Shown here piece after piece: positions 1 to 7,728 of a stretch of 12,744 nucleotides of DNA. Below the pieces are notes generated by a model that did no database searches, had not been told where the DNA came from, and saw nothing but the letters and a program-made list of their open reading frames with translations. Source of the DNA: Treponema_I sp045631425 (lineage in GTDB: Bacteria > Spirochaetota > Spirochaetia > Treponematales > Treponemataceae); the NCBI GenBank assembly GCA_045631425.1, contig JAZQUR010000107.1, forward strand, positions 1-12,744. The letters run 5' to 3'. Both the position numbers and the translations under genes were made by a program. Each line of letters begins with the position of its first letter. Positions within the stretch are counted from its first letter, which is position 1.

Positions 1-799
1 TAAAAGTATATTTTTTAGCAAAAAACTTAACGTTTAAATACCAATCAGCTATAAAAGTTAAAATACCTTGTTTTATACTATCATATGTTTTCTCACAAAT
101 TTTACTTTCTAATAACAAATCTTTACACATCCCTATATATCTTGTTCCAAAAGTTTGTGGCAAATTATATCCACCTTTTTGTCCAACATCTTGATTATTA
201 AAGTAGTTTATATTATTAACCACAAATTTTTTATTTGAGTCCATTGCAAATAACAAACTTGTATGAGGGAACATCTTATCAAATTTAAAATCTTTTGAAC
301 AAATATTTTGAAAATCCTTACTCATAATACCAAAAGAGGTACTCCAAGTTGAAAAATACGAAATTGAATACATAAATGTGTCAAAGGAATCATATGAAAC
401 ATAGTCACTATCTTGATTTATAGAACCAAAGGTAAAAAACAACGTTGTTTTTTCATCATCATATTCAGAAACAAAATCTATAAATTTGAATAAACAACCC
501 TCTCTAAATTTAGTATAATTATTATGTAATTTAAGAAATTTTCCTTTTCCCAACTTTAAGGCTTCTATTGAATTAAGAAATCCTTCACATGTTGATTTAT
601 TATACACAAGATTTGTCTTATCACTGTAATACATTTTTAACATCTGTTCTGTTTCATCTGTCGGTGAATTATCAGAAATACAAACCTCAAATTTTTCATT
701 TTCCACACACTGAGAAAATATACTATCCAAAGTATTTTTCAAGATTTCAACTCTACCATAAGTTGGTATACAAATAGAAACAATTGGTTTATCTATCAT
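1..799 (-). CDS. Family 2 glycosyltransferase (partial, runs off the left edge)
   Basis: I translated this by hand: 266 codons are open from an ATG at 799 to the window edge, so the C-terminus is missing. Residues 4-30 (KPIVSICIPTYGR, then LDSIFSQ) are the classic start of a GT-A fold, and residues 37-48 (EVCISDNSPTDE) carry the usual nucleotide-binding 'SDNSSTD' signature. It probably transfers a sugar from a nucleotide donor to the lipid-linked repeat unit at the inner face of the cytoplasmic membrane. Where most family members have an acidic DxD metal-binding motif (around residues 92-98), this protein reads KLHNNYTKF, with no acidic residue. Its ATG overlaps the epimerase TAA by one base (TAATG), so translational coupling is likely. 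It is the last visible gene of the polysaccharide operon. The family is clear; donor, acceptor and linkage cannot be told. Confidence 0.85.
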   Translation of the reverse strand, partial: MIDKPIVSICIPTYGRVEILKNTLDSIFSQCVENEKFEVCISDNSPTDETEQMLKMYYSDKTNLVYNKSTCEGFLNSIEALKLGKGKFLKLHNNYTKFREGCLFKFIDFVSEYDDEKTTLFFTFGSINQDSDYVSYDSFDTFMYSISYFSTWSTSFGIMSKDFQNICSKDFKFDKMFPHTSLLFAMDSNKKFVVNNINYFNNQDVGQKGGYNLPQTFGTRYIGMCKDLLLESKICEKTYDSIKQGILTFIADWYLNVKFFAKKYTF

Positions 800-1701
800 T
801 AAACTTCTCCATTTTCATTCAGTGAAACCCAAAATTTTCCAATTCCATCTTCAAGCGTAGTTAATTTATGAGGAAATAGCTCTTGTAACTTTGTACAATC
901 CAAAATCATTCGCTTAACGTCAGACTCTTTTTCAGTCTTATATTCTAACGATGGTAAACTAATAGCATTTTTTTCAAATGCCTCTAAAACTTCATTTATA
1001 GATTCACCTCTTCCAGAACCTATATTAAAAATTTGATTCCATAGATAATCTTGATTTATCAATTTTTCAACATAATAAACAAAATCATCAATAAAAATAT
1101 AATCTTTTACAGCTGATCCATCACCCCATATTTGTAATGCCTCATTTTTTTTTATTTTTCCAAAAATAACAGCTATCAAACCTTGTTTTCCATTGATATT
1201 CTGACCATATCCATATGGATTTGATGGACGAATTATTAGATACTGAAGATTTTTTGTATTATGGAAAAATAAAATAGCATTTTCTAAATTTAACTTAGAG
1301 AGACCATAATAACTTACAGGTTCTAGTTTGGTATGTTCATTAAAAACCTCTTTTTGATTCCCATACACAGCGCCGCCAGAAGAAAAATATACAAATTTAA
1401 TTCTATTTGCTGAACAATATTCCAATAATTTAAGAGTTGGTTCATATACCTCTGAAATATCTTTAATATAATCATTTTGTGTTGAAGAAGGAATTATTGA
1501 AGAAATTAAATGAATAACCATTTCTATATGTAATTCATCAATTGCTTTAATTATACTATCAGTGTTGGAAAACCTGACTTTTCTATAATTCTTCATATCA
1601 GAATCAATACAATCGATTACAAAAATATTATGCATTTTTGATAATTGCTTTGTAATATTACGACCTAAAAATCCTAGGCCACCTAAAATTAATATATTCA
1701 C
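799..1701 (-). CDS. NAD-dependent epimerase/dehydratase (extended SDR, GalE-like)
   Basis: This is a nucleotide-sugar epimerase/dehydratase of about 300 aa, normal for the family. With the start at the GTG at 1701, the Rossmann motif GGLGFLG is at residues 7-13, the catalytic serine region FSSGGAVYG at 106-114, and the YxxxK pair (Y132, K136) in YYGLSK. RPSNPYGYGQ and the DYIFIDDFV stretch are typical of the sugar-binding half. It would convert a nucleotide-activated sugar for the neighbouring glycosyltransferase in the cytoplasm. The frame extends to another GTG at 1722, but AAAGAGG lies 9 nt before the GTG at 1701, and starting there gives the usual N-terminus in which the first beta strand begins at once (VNILILGG). 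It is 44 bp downstream of the flippase and overlaps the glycosyltransferase start. The exact substrate (UDP-glucose, UDP-GlcNAc, dTDP-sugar) is not determined. Confidence 0.88.
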   Translation of the reverse strand: MNILILGGLGFLGRNITKQLSKMHNIFVIDCIDSDMKNYRKVRFSNTDSIIKAIDELHIEMVIHLISSIIPSSTQNDYIKDISEVYEPTLKLLEYCSANRIKFVYFSSGGAVYGNQKEVFNEHTKLEPVSYYGLSKLNLENAILFFHNTKNLQYLIIRPSNPYGYGQNINGKQGLIAVIFGKIKKNEALQIWGDGSAVKDYIFIDDFVYYVEKLINQDYLWNQIFNIGSGRGESINEVLEAFEKNAISLPSLEYKTEKESDVKRMILDCTKLQELFPHKLTTLEDGIGKFWVSLNENGEV

Positions 1702-1710
1702 CTTACAAAT

Positions 1711-1717
1711 CCTCTTT
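1711..1717 (-). promoter_or_regulatory. Ribosome binding site deciding the epimerase start
   Basis: On the minus strand the site reads AAAGAGG, followed by 9 nt and then GTG at 1701. The upstream in-frame GTG at 1722 overlaps this region and has no Shine-Dalgarno at a useful distance (the nearest GAGG is 18 nt away). This favours the shorter protein. Confidence 0.55.
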
Positions 1718-1745
1718 ATCACAAAATAAAGGTATATTTACCTCA

Positions 1746-3260
1746 TTAATTCTTTTTTCTAACTAAAAGAAATACAATTAGAACAGGAATTAAGAAAATA
1801 ATACCATATATAATCGCAATTTTTATCCAATCAAAGTAATTTTCACAACTAAATTGGAAAAATGAAATACTATAAATTATTAATATATATATAAGAATAA
1901 TGAAAATTGTTTTTATTATTGGAGAAAGGCAATTTCTCTTTAAAATTTTTTTAGATACATAAATTACGATATCTAAGCCTCTATACAAACCAGAAGCAAT
2001 AGAACCAAACAAAACACCCTCAAAACCAAACTTCAATGTACAAGTGACACTAAAAAACAAATTTATTACAAGTTCTATAATTGCTCTGTTTTGTGTTTTT
2101 TTAAAATGAGCAGCAGCATTTATTAATTGACTTTCTGGCAACCTAGCATTATTTAACAAACCTACAATTATAAATAACAGAGCTAAAGTTGGTTGTAAAT
2201 AATTTGCATCTGTCATATTTTTTGTATATATTGACATAAATGGCATTATTAAAACATAAGTCATACTATAGAACCAACATTCCACAGTTATATACATGGT
2301 TCTATAATTATCAAAAAATTTTCTGCTTTTTTCAATAGAATCTTTTACAAGGCTTTCACCAAAAAAACTTTGCATTCCATTACTAAAAGCATTTAAGAAG
2401 TTCCCCACCGCAGCAAAAATTAATGCATATACAGAATAAACACTTACATCTTTTAATGAACAAAAAAGCGTTAAAATTATTACAGGTGAATTAAATACAA
2501 TCATATATGCAATTTGATGAACTAAAACATTTTTGCTTTGACTAACTGCTTCTACGTTCGCTGGAACATTAAAATCAATCCATGTATAATTTTTTTTGAT
2601 ATATATTAATAAAACAAAATATCTAGACAAATAAACTAAGGCAGACAAAAACTTTACTACAAGGATATTTGCACCTAATTTTATTGCAAAAACAGCAACA
2701 ACCGTATTTGCAAGAACAGCTATAGATTGAACAGAAGAAATAACATAAACCTTCTTATCAGCTGTTAATAAAACTCTATATTTACCAATTAAGAAAAACT
2801 CAGCTGTGCCTGTAATACCTAAAATCAGTACCATTAAAAAAGCAGAGGGTTTACTTACCTGACCGCCTACAAACAAAGGATAAACTAAAGCTAAACAAAG
2901 GATCAAAAATAGAAATAATTTTCCAGCCCGATTATAAAATTTCTTTGTAGCAGATAAAATACCATTTAATCTATTTTGATTATTTTCGGTCAATGGTAAA
3001 TACAAAGCAGCAATAGAAGCACCACCTATTCCTGCTTCAACGAGATTTAAATAGGATATAAACTGACTTATAGATGATACCATCCCATTAACAGAAGAAC
3101 CAAATATCTCTACGATAAGAGGAGGAAGTATAAATCCACATATAGCGGTAATTAATTGTAAAATTAGATTCGATGAAATAGTTGCTATTAATTGTGTTCT
3201 TCTACTTTCCATCCTCAATATTCTTTTTGTGCTTGTTTCAGCTGCACCTTTATCACTCAT
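1746..3260 (-). CDS. Wzx-like polysaccharide flippase (MOP superfamily)
   Basis: This is a 504-aa polytopic membrane protein with about 12-14 hydrophobic segments. The N-terminal segment (roughly residues 27-75) has the pattern NLILQLITAICGFILPPL, then FGSSVNGMVSSISQFISYL and VEAGIGGAS. That layout is typical of oligosaccharide flippases of the MOP exporter superfamily. It would move undecaprenyl-diphosphate-linked repeat units across the cytoplasmic membrane. The first 16 residues (MSDKGAAETSTKRILR) are a hydrophilic extension; an internal ATG at 3212 is possible, but the upstream ATG has an AGGA about 9 nt before it, so I kept it. It sits between an orphan fragment of an export protein and the epimerase gene. 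The 73 bp before it contain no strong promoter, so it is probably transcribed with the upstream genes. Substrate specificity cannot be read. Confidence 0.85.
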   Translation of the reverse strand: MSDKGAAETSTKRILRMESRRTQLIATISSNLILQLITAICGFILPPLIVEIFGSSVNGMVSSISQFISYLNLVEAGIGGASIAALYLPLTENNQNRLNGILSATKKFYNRAGKLFLFLILCLALVYPLFVGGQVSKPSAFLMVLILGITGTAEFFLIGKYRVLLTADKKVYVISSVQSIAVLANTVVAVFAIKLGANILVVKFLSALVYLSRYFVLLIYIKKNYTWIDFNVPANVEAVSQSKNVLVHQIAYMIVFNSPVIILTLFCSLKDVSVYSVYALIFAAVGNFLNAFSNGMQSFFGESLVKDSIEKSRKFFDNYRTMYITVECWFYSMTYVLIMPFMSIYTKNMTDANYLQPTLALLFIIVGLLNNARLPESQLINAAAHFKKTQNRAIIELVINLFFSVTCTLKFGFEGVLFGSIASGLYRGLDIVIYVSKKILKRNCLSPIIKTIFIILIYILIIYSISFFQFSCENYFDWIKIAIIYGIIFLIPVLIVFLLVRKKN

Positions 3261-3333
3261 TATGAATTTTCCTAGTACCTAATTACACATATTGTCACAA
3301 ACTCGCAACAATATTTCCAAACATTCCTAAAAC

Positions 3334-3537
3334 CTAAATCTCAAAAAAAATCGCATTTACAGAGATTATTATTGTTAACAATGTCAAAACTGATGTTAAA
3401 AGTAATGAATATCTTTTATCCTGTTTTTTACCAGAAATATCAATTATTTTCACAGTACCGTTTTTATTTCGCTCAGTGTCAAAACCGCCTGCAAAACCAA
3501 TATAATACTCATTATAAAAACATCTATTTTCTATAAA
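3334..3537 (-). pseudogene. Orphan C-terminal fragment of a second OPX/SLBB export protein
   Basis: The otherwise gene-free stretch between the export gene and the flippase contains a 67-codon open frame between two TAG stops, with no start codon at its head. Its translation matches the end of the intact export protein just upstream: YNEYYIGFAGGFDTE aligns with YNYYITLAGGFNTE (residues 399-411 of the intact protein), followed by VKIIDISGKKQDK against VTIVDKNGVKQKK and a closing hydrophobic helix (LLLTSVLTLLTIIISVNAIFF) in the place of the intact protein's last helix. It therefore looks like the last SLBB repeat plus C-terminal helix of a paralogous polysaccharide export gene, the rest having been lost by deletion or recombination. 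DNA identity to the intact copy is modest, so this is not a recent duplication. Expression as protein is unlikely. Confidence 0.7.
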
Positions 3538-3556
3538 CTAATTAACAATCAAAGCC

Positions 3557-4975
3557 TTAAAAGAAAGCAAGCAAAGACGCTACTATAGCCAAAACAGTTG
3601 TAATCATTGGTGCATACTTATTAAAATGATAATAAAAAGAATTCCTTTTTGCAGTAATTACGTATTCAGGATTTATTTCTGCACTTTTCTTTTGCTTTAC
3701 ACCATTTTTATCCACAATAGTAACAGCATCGCCTGAATTTATTTCTGTATTAAAGCCACCAGCTAAAGTTATATAATAATTATAATCCTTATCTGGAACA
3801 TATGGATAACGACCAGGCAAATTTACAGCTCCCAATACAGTAACAAATAAATACTTAAACGGAACAGTTAAAACATCGTTTTCTTGCAATTCAAGGTCCA
3901 CAAAATAAGATTCATCATATAAAACCTTTGAAATATCAATCGGTATATATTCATCTCCCCTTGTAAGATATGCATTTTCCAAATCTGAACTAGCAGAAAA
4001 AATTCCAGCATTCTCTCTTAAAAACAGAGTATAATTCTTTCCAGGATTAAATCTATAGGTAATCTTATTAGAAACCTCAGCATTAACTCCATTACCTGAG
4101 TTTACAGCACCTTCAACATAAACAACTGGTAAAATTGTAGAAATAGAACCAATATTAACAGAATCAAAGGAAGAAAGTTTGAAATCCTTAACCAAGTTAT
4201 CATCTAAAGAAGCTACATTTAGATAAACAGTTCTTCCACCACTGGTAACTTCTATTCTAGATAGATCTGCAGAAGCTGTTAAACCATTTCCATACGAATT
4301 AATTAAATCTAAAAGTCCTTCACCTTTCAAAAGCTCATAAGTTCCAGGTCGTTCAACCTGTCCACTAATAGAAACTTTTGTTTCTATTCTATTAAAACGA
4401 ACAATATCGCCAGGTCTTAAATATGGATTCTCAGAATATTCACCGTATCTATTTGCATTAAACAAATCCACAGTTTTTGTTTTACCATCTCGGCTTTCAA
4501 TAGTTACGTTTCTCTGAGAAGCATAAGAAGTTAAACCTGCATTTGGAACAATATCAGATAAACGTGTTAATGCCCAAACTTTTATATCCTTAGTATAATT
4601 AACCTCTCCTACAACTGTAACATTGTAATATGCAGGATACATTAACACAAATTGAACACCACTCATTGGATAGTTTTTAGTGACAATATCTTCAACTTCT
4701 TTTTTCACAGTTAAATACGACTTATTTTTTACGTCTAAAACCCCAAGATTAGCAACGCGAATTTTATAAGTTGAATCCACCATTACAGAATATGACACAG
4801 GAGTAGAACCTGCTGCAAAGTTCAAAGAATATACATCTCCAGCTGTTACCATATAATCAGGATTAGACATAGCAAGCTGAGTAGATTCATTTACACTAAT
4901 ATTGGAATTATCTGCAGCGAACATGAAAAAACTCAAACAAAACAAAATAAATACTATAAAAATATTTTTTTTCAT
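3557..4975 (-). CDS. Outer-membrane polysaccharide export protein (Wza/OPX type, SLBB domains)
   Basis: This 472-aa protein begins with a signal peptide (MKKNIFIVFILFCLSFFMFAA, probable cleavage after Ala20 or 21). There is no lipobox cysteine, so unlike E. coli Wza it is not a lipoprotein. Residues about 38-113 (YMVTAGDVYSLNF ... VQFVLMYPAYYNVTVVGEV) form a Poly_export domain. About four SLBB-type repeats follow, starting near 118, 201, 284 and 378, with the typical VxGxVxxPGxY pattern (SISGQVERPGTYELL; VTVLGAVNLPGRYPY). A C-terminal hydrophobic helix (454-472, PMITTVLAIVASLLAFF) corresponds to the helix that builds the outer-membrane barrel in Wza. It should form the periplasmic and outer-membrane exit channel. 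AGAGG lies 7 nt before the ATG. It is 19 bp downstream of the chain-length regulator gene, its expected partner. Confidence 0.88.
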   Translation of the reverse strand: MKKNIFIVFILFCLSFFMFAADNSNISVNESTQLAMSNPDYMVTAGDVYSLNFAAGSTPVSYSVMVDSTYKIRVANLGVLDVKNKSYLTVKKEVEDIVTKNYPMSGVQFVLMYPAYYNVTVVGEVNYTKDIKVWALTRLSDIVPNAGLTSYASQRNVTIESRDGKTKTVDLFNANRYGEYSENPYLRPGDIVRFNRIETKVSISGQVERPGTYELLKGEGLLDLINSYGNGLTASADLSRIEVTSGGRTVYLNVASLDDNLVKDFKLSSFDSVNIGSISTILPVVYVEGAVNSGNGVNAEVSNKITYRFNPGKNYTLFLRENAGIFSASSDLENAYLTRGDEYIPIDISKVLYDESYFVDLELQENDVLTVPFKYLFVTVLGAVNLPGRYPYVPDKDYNYYITLAGGFNTEINSGDAVTIVDKNGVKQKKSAEINPEYVITAKRNSFYYHFNKYAPMITTVLAIVASLLAFF

Positions 4976-4994
4976 TTATAAACCTCTAAAACCC

Positions 4995-6023
4995 TTACTT
5001 ATTTTTTAACTTTTCCATTGCCACAGGATCATTTTTTATATTTTTTATTGCATTAAGCAAAAATGCCAAGAAAACAGAAATAAAGAAACCTGCAAAAGTT
5101 CCAATAATACATAACATACTTCTAGCAGGTCCACTTTTTCTATCTGGAACTTCAGCCTTTTCAATTACTTGAAAAACAGGTTTATCACTAGCCATTTGGA
5201 TTTTTAGTAATTCAAGTTGTGTTTTCAACTGAGAATAAACAGCAGTTTGAGCTTCTAATTCAGCTTTTAACAAAGTAGATTCTAACACTATAGAAGAAAT
5301 AGAGTTTCCACCACCTAAGGTTACAGAAGATTCTAAGGCCTGAATTTCCTTTTGAAGACGCACCATTTCATTATAGGAATTTTGTATATTTTCTTCTAAG
5401 TTTTTCTTTTCAAGAACATTCTTATCTATTCCAAGATTTAAGAACATATTTTCCATCAATGTAACAGCATAATTTACAACTTCTACAGCAAAAACAGGAT
5501 CAATATCCGTAAAAGAAATTGAGAATACTCCGCTATCAGAATCAAAAGAAGCTAACAAAGTCTCTTTTAAAGCGTCCCTTGCACTTGCTTTTGGAGATTT
5601 TTCAATACCATAACGTTCTACTAAATCGAATTTTTCTATAATTGGATCTAAAAAAGAATTAGTAGTAGCAAAATATAAAGCAAGTCCACTATTACTACTT
5701 CCACCACCGCTAACTCCCATCATTCCAGCTAAAGAACTTAATCCACTATTAGACAACATAGAACTTAAAGAAGAAGCAGAGGAAGACGATGTATCATTTA
5801 TCAACATTAAAGCTTGAGGTGTATATTCATTTGGTAAAATTGACTTTTCAGGTGGTTGCATAAGACTAACAATAGAAATTGTCAACACCACAACTATAGC
5901 AAACAATGTTACACCAATTATCAACCATTTATAGCGCAACAAAACCGCAAACAAATCAATTAAAGAAATTTCTTCATCTCTTGCTACATTTTCAGTAGGA
6001 AGTGTTTCTTTGTTTTCTGTCAT
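4995..6023 (-). CDS. Wzz/PCP-type polysaccharide chain-length determinant
   Basis: This 342-aa protein has the topology of a polysaccharide co-polymerase. The N-terminal cytoplasmic tail ISLIDLFAVLLRYKW leads into TM1 (about 32-54); a large periplasmic region and a second membrane helix (about 303-325) follow, and the second helix is preceded by a proline-containing segment (KPVFQVIEKAEVPDRKSGPA, 281-300) of the type conserved in Wzz proteins. Two stretches (about 202-233 and 248-277) look like coiled coils. Residues 79-113 are almost all Ser, Gly, Ala, Leu and Met, an unusual low-complexity loop. The C-terminus stops soon after TM2, so no tyrosine-kinase domain is fused, and no separate kinase gene is seen nearby. 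It would set the length of the polymer at the inner membrane and touch the export channel. AAGGA stands 7 nt before the ATG. Confidence 0.88.
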   Translation of the reverse strand: MTENKETLPTENVARDEEISLIDLFAVLLRYKWLIIGVTLFAIVVVLTISIVSLMQPPEKSILPNEYTPQALMLINDTSSSSASSLSSMLSNSGLSSLAGMMGVSGGGSSNSGLALYFATTNSFLDPIIEKFDLVERYGIEKSPKASARDALKETLLASFDSDSGVFSISFTDIDPVFAVEVVNYAVTLMENMFLNLGIDKNVLEKKNLEENIQNSYNEMVRLQKEIQALESSVTLGGGNSISSIVLESTLLKAELEAQTAVYSQLKTQLELLKIQMASDKPVFQVIEKAEVPDRKSGPARSMLCIIGTFAGFFISVFLAFLLNAIKNIKNDPVAMEKLKNK

Positions 6024-6044
6024 TAATCATTCCTTAAAATAAAT

Positions 6045-7562
6045 TTAGCTTTGCTTTCTGATTCTTTTATGAAAGAAACCTGCAATTACAGATCCTAACA
6101 TAATTCCAATAAAATTAAATATTATATCCTTAAAATCTGCATGTCGATTAGGTACATAAAACTGATGCAATTCATCAATAAAAGCGTACAAACCAACAAC
6201 ACAAATTGAAATTAGCATACATCTTACAAAATGATTTACCCAAGTTTTCTTTGAAAACCAACAAGAAAAGGCTATAAGCAACCCTGCAAAATAAAATATA
6301 GAATACATAATATCTACACCGTTAAACAGTGGCAAATCATCAAATCCTGTTTTTGATGATAGCATCCAACTGAACAACACTAAAAAGCAAAAATACAAAC
6401 GTTTAACAAAGTCATAGATTCGTCTTGCGTAATTTGTAGTACATTCTTCATCATCTTCAGGTATTTTCACAAACACGAAATATTTTCGAGCTCTAAACTT
6501 CTTTGAATACTCATAAGAACAGTTATCAAAAATCCCGTTATTGTACAAATTTACTTGCAAGTTGATATAGTGCAAACAAATGAACAAGCCAATTACGACT
6601 ATATATGCAAAACCATACAAAAGAATATTAAATTCTTGCTTAACAAAGATTGAAAACAACAACACCATTGTGATGTAAAACTGGATGCTCAAAACGCAGA
6701 AAATTGCTTGTTTTTTTTGCAACCCAATATTTAGAAGCTTATGGTGTAAGTGAGCTCTGTCCGCAGAGAAAATTGGCACACCATCACGCATACGTCTGAT
6801 AATTGCTGTACACAAGTCGATTGTAGGAATAGCTGCGATATAAACGCAAGTAAACAAGTCGTTAAATTGAAATGTTGTATTTGTTGCATCTAAAACCGGA
6901 ATCACTGCCAACAAAAATCCAAGGGTTGTACTTCCACTATCACCTAAAAAGATTTTTGCATTTGGCTTGTTCCAATACATAAATCCAAGAATACTAAAAA
7001 ACAAGATAAACATTAGTGGGTACAAGTTCCAGCCTTCGATATATCCGCAGATACCGAAAACTAAAATTGTTATTCCGCATAATCCGCTACAGATTAAATC
7101 CATACCGTCTATCATATTGTAGGCGTTTACACATACCAAAATCCAACAAAAGATTGCGCCCCGTCCGATTATGCTTGGAATAGGGAATCCTAAAAATCTT
7201 GAAAAATAAAAAGGGCTTGTTGCAACAAGTAATGCTGCTACAATTTGTAAAGCGAACTTAAGTTTTGCTTTTAAATCAAACAAATCGTCCACTAATCCTG
7301 TTCCATAGATAATCAAAAATGCAAGAATGACTTGCCAATATTTCATTAAATTAAAACCGGGATTTGCTATGCTATAAATAATTGTTAGAAGGATAAAGGA
7401 TGCGAATATTGCAATGCCACCTAAACGAGGAATGTTTCCAACGTGAATTTTTCTCTCATCTACACCATCATAGATATTTTTTTTATCACAAATTTTGATA
7501 ATCAAAGGCGTAAAACCAAGGCTTAAAATCAAAGCTAAAAGTGAGAAAACTATCAAGAACAC
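6045..7562 (-). CDS. WecA-like polyprenyl-phosphate sugar-1-phosphate transferase fused to a VanZ-like domain
   Basis: This 505-aa membrane protein starts the lipid-linked unit. Residues 1 to about 335 are a complete MraY/WecA-type transferase: DERKIH near the N-terminus, VDDLFDLK (D92, D93), the NxxNxxDG motif (N146-G153), the FLGDSGSTTLGF loop (D208) and the cytoplasmic HLHHKL motif (271-276). It would load a sugar-1-phosphate, probably an N-acetylhexosamine, onto undecaprenyl phosphate. Residues about 385-505 are a second module of four hydrophobic helices with the VanZ-like signature FIDELHQFYVPNRHADFKD (461-479). WecA homologues normally end before this point. The start codon is GTG at 7562, directly after a run of seven Gs; TTG two codons later (7556) is an alternative better spaced from GGAG. 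It is the first gene of the operon, with wzz 21 bp downstream. Confidence 0.88.
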   Translation of the reverse strand: MFLIVFSLLALILSLGFTPLIIKICDKKNIYDGVDERKIHVGNIPRLGGIAIFASFILLTIIYSIANPGFNLMKYWQVILAFLIIYGTGLVDDLFDLKAKLKFALQIVAALLVATSPFYFSRFLGFPIPSIIGRGAIFCWILVCVNAYNMIDGMDLICSGLCGITILVFGICGYIEGWNLYPLMFILFFSILGFMYWNKPNAKIFLGDSGSTTLGFLLAVIPVLDATNTTFQFNDLFTCVYIAAIPTIDLCTAIIRRMRDGVPIFSADRAHLHHKLLNIGLQKKQAIFCVLSIQFYITMVLLFSIFVKQEFNILLYGFAYIVVIGLFICLHYINLQVNLYNNGIFDNCSYEYSKKFRARKYFVFVKIPEDDEECTTNYARRIYDFVKRLYFCFLVLFSWMLSSKTGFDDLPLFNGVDIMYSIFYFAGLLIAFSCWFSKKTWVNHFVRCMLISICVVGLYAFIDELHQFYVPNRHADFKDIIFNFIGIMLGSVIAGFFHKRIRKQS

Positions 7563-7571
7563 TCCCCCCCG
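7563..7571 (-). promoter_or_regulatory. Homopolymeric G7 tract overlapping the ribosome binding site
   Basis: On the minus strand the sequence just before the first gene of the polysaccharide operon reads C, seven Gs, A, then GTG. The tract is the longest G/C run I saw in this A+T-rich window and occupies the Shine-Dalgarno position. Changes in its length would change spacing to the start codon. With six or nine Gs, an upstream ATG (MRNLVTGG) would come into frame with the transferase. Confidence 0.5.
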
Positions 7572-7699
7572 TTACCAAATTTCGCATTTCATACAGTTTA
7601 TTGCAAAATCCTACAGATTTATACTTATTTATAACACTTTTTAGGTCTACATGTCTATACAACACATACATAAAGCAGTCGTTACAAATAGCATTTAAA

Positions 7700-7728
7700 A
7701 TTATATCCCACATTGGCTATATTTTCAA
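7700..7728 (-). promoter_or_regulatory. Sigma70-type promoter of the polysaccharide operon
   Basis: Read on the minus strand: -35 TTGAAA (7728-7723), a 17-bp spacer, and a perfect -10 TATAAT (7705-7700). Predicted transcription start is near 7692, giving an untranslated leader of about 130 nt before the GTG at 7562. It is the best match to the housekeeping consensus in the window. No operator repeat was recognised next to it. Confidence 0.75.

Noticed and set aside
589..777. 62-codon plus-strand frame
   Set aside because: Antisense to the glycosyltransferase, which shows clear family motifs on the other strand.
7562..7692. ops/JUMPstart-type element in the polysaccharide leader
   Set aside because: I looked for the GGCGGTAG-type core known from enterobacterial polysaccharide operons and did not find it. 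The G-rich stretch is a plain homopolymer.
7486..7713. 75-codon minus-strand frame over the start of the WecA-like gene
   Set aside because: It starts upstream of the -10 box of the operon promoter, has no ribosome binding site and overlaps the transferase in another frame. Its only interest is that G-tract slippage could join its end to the transferase frame.
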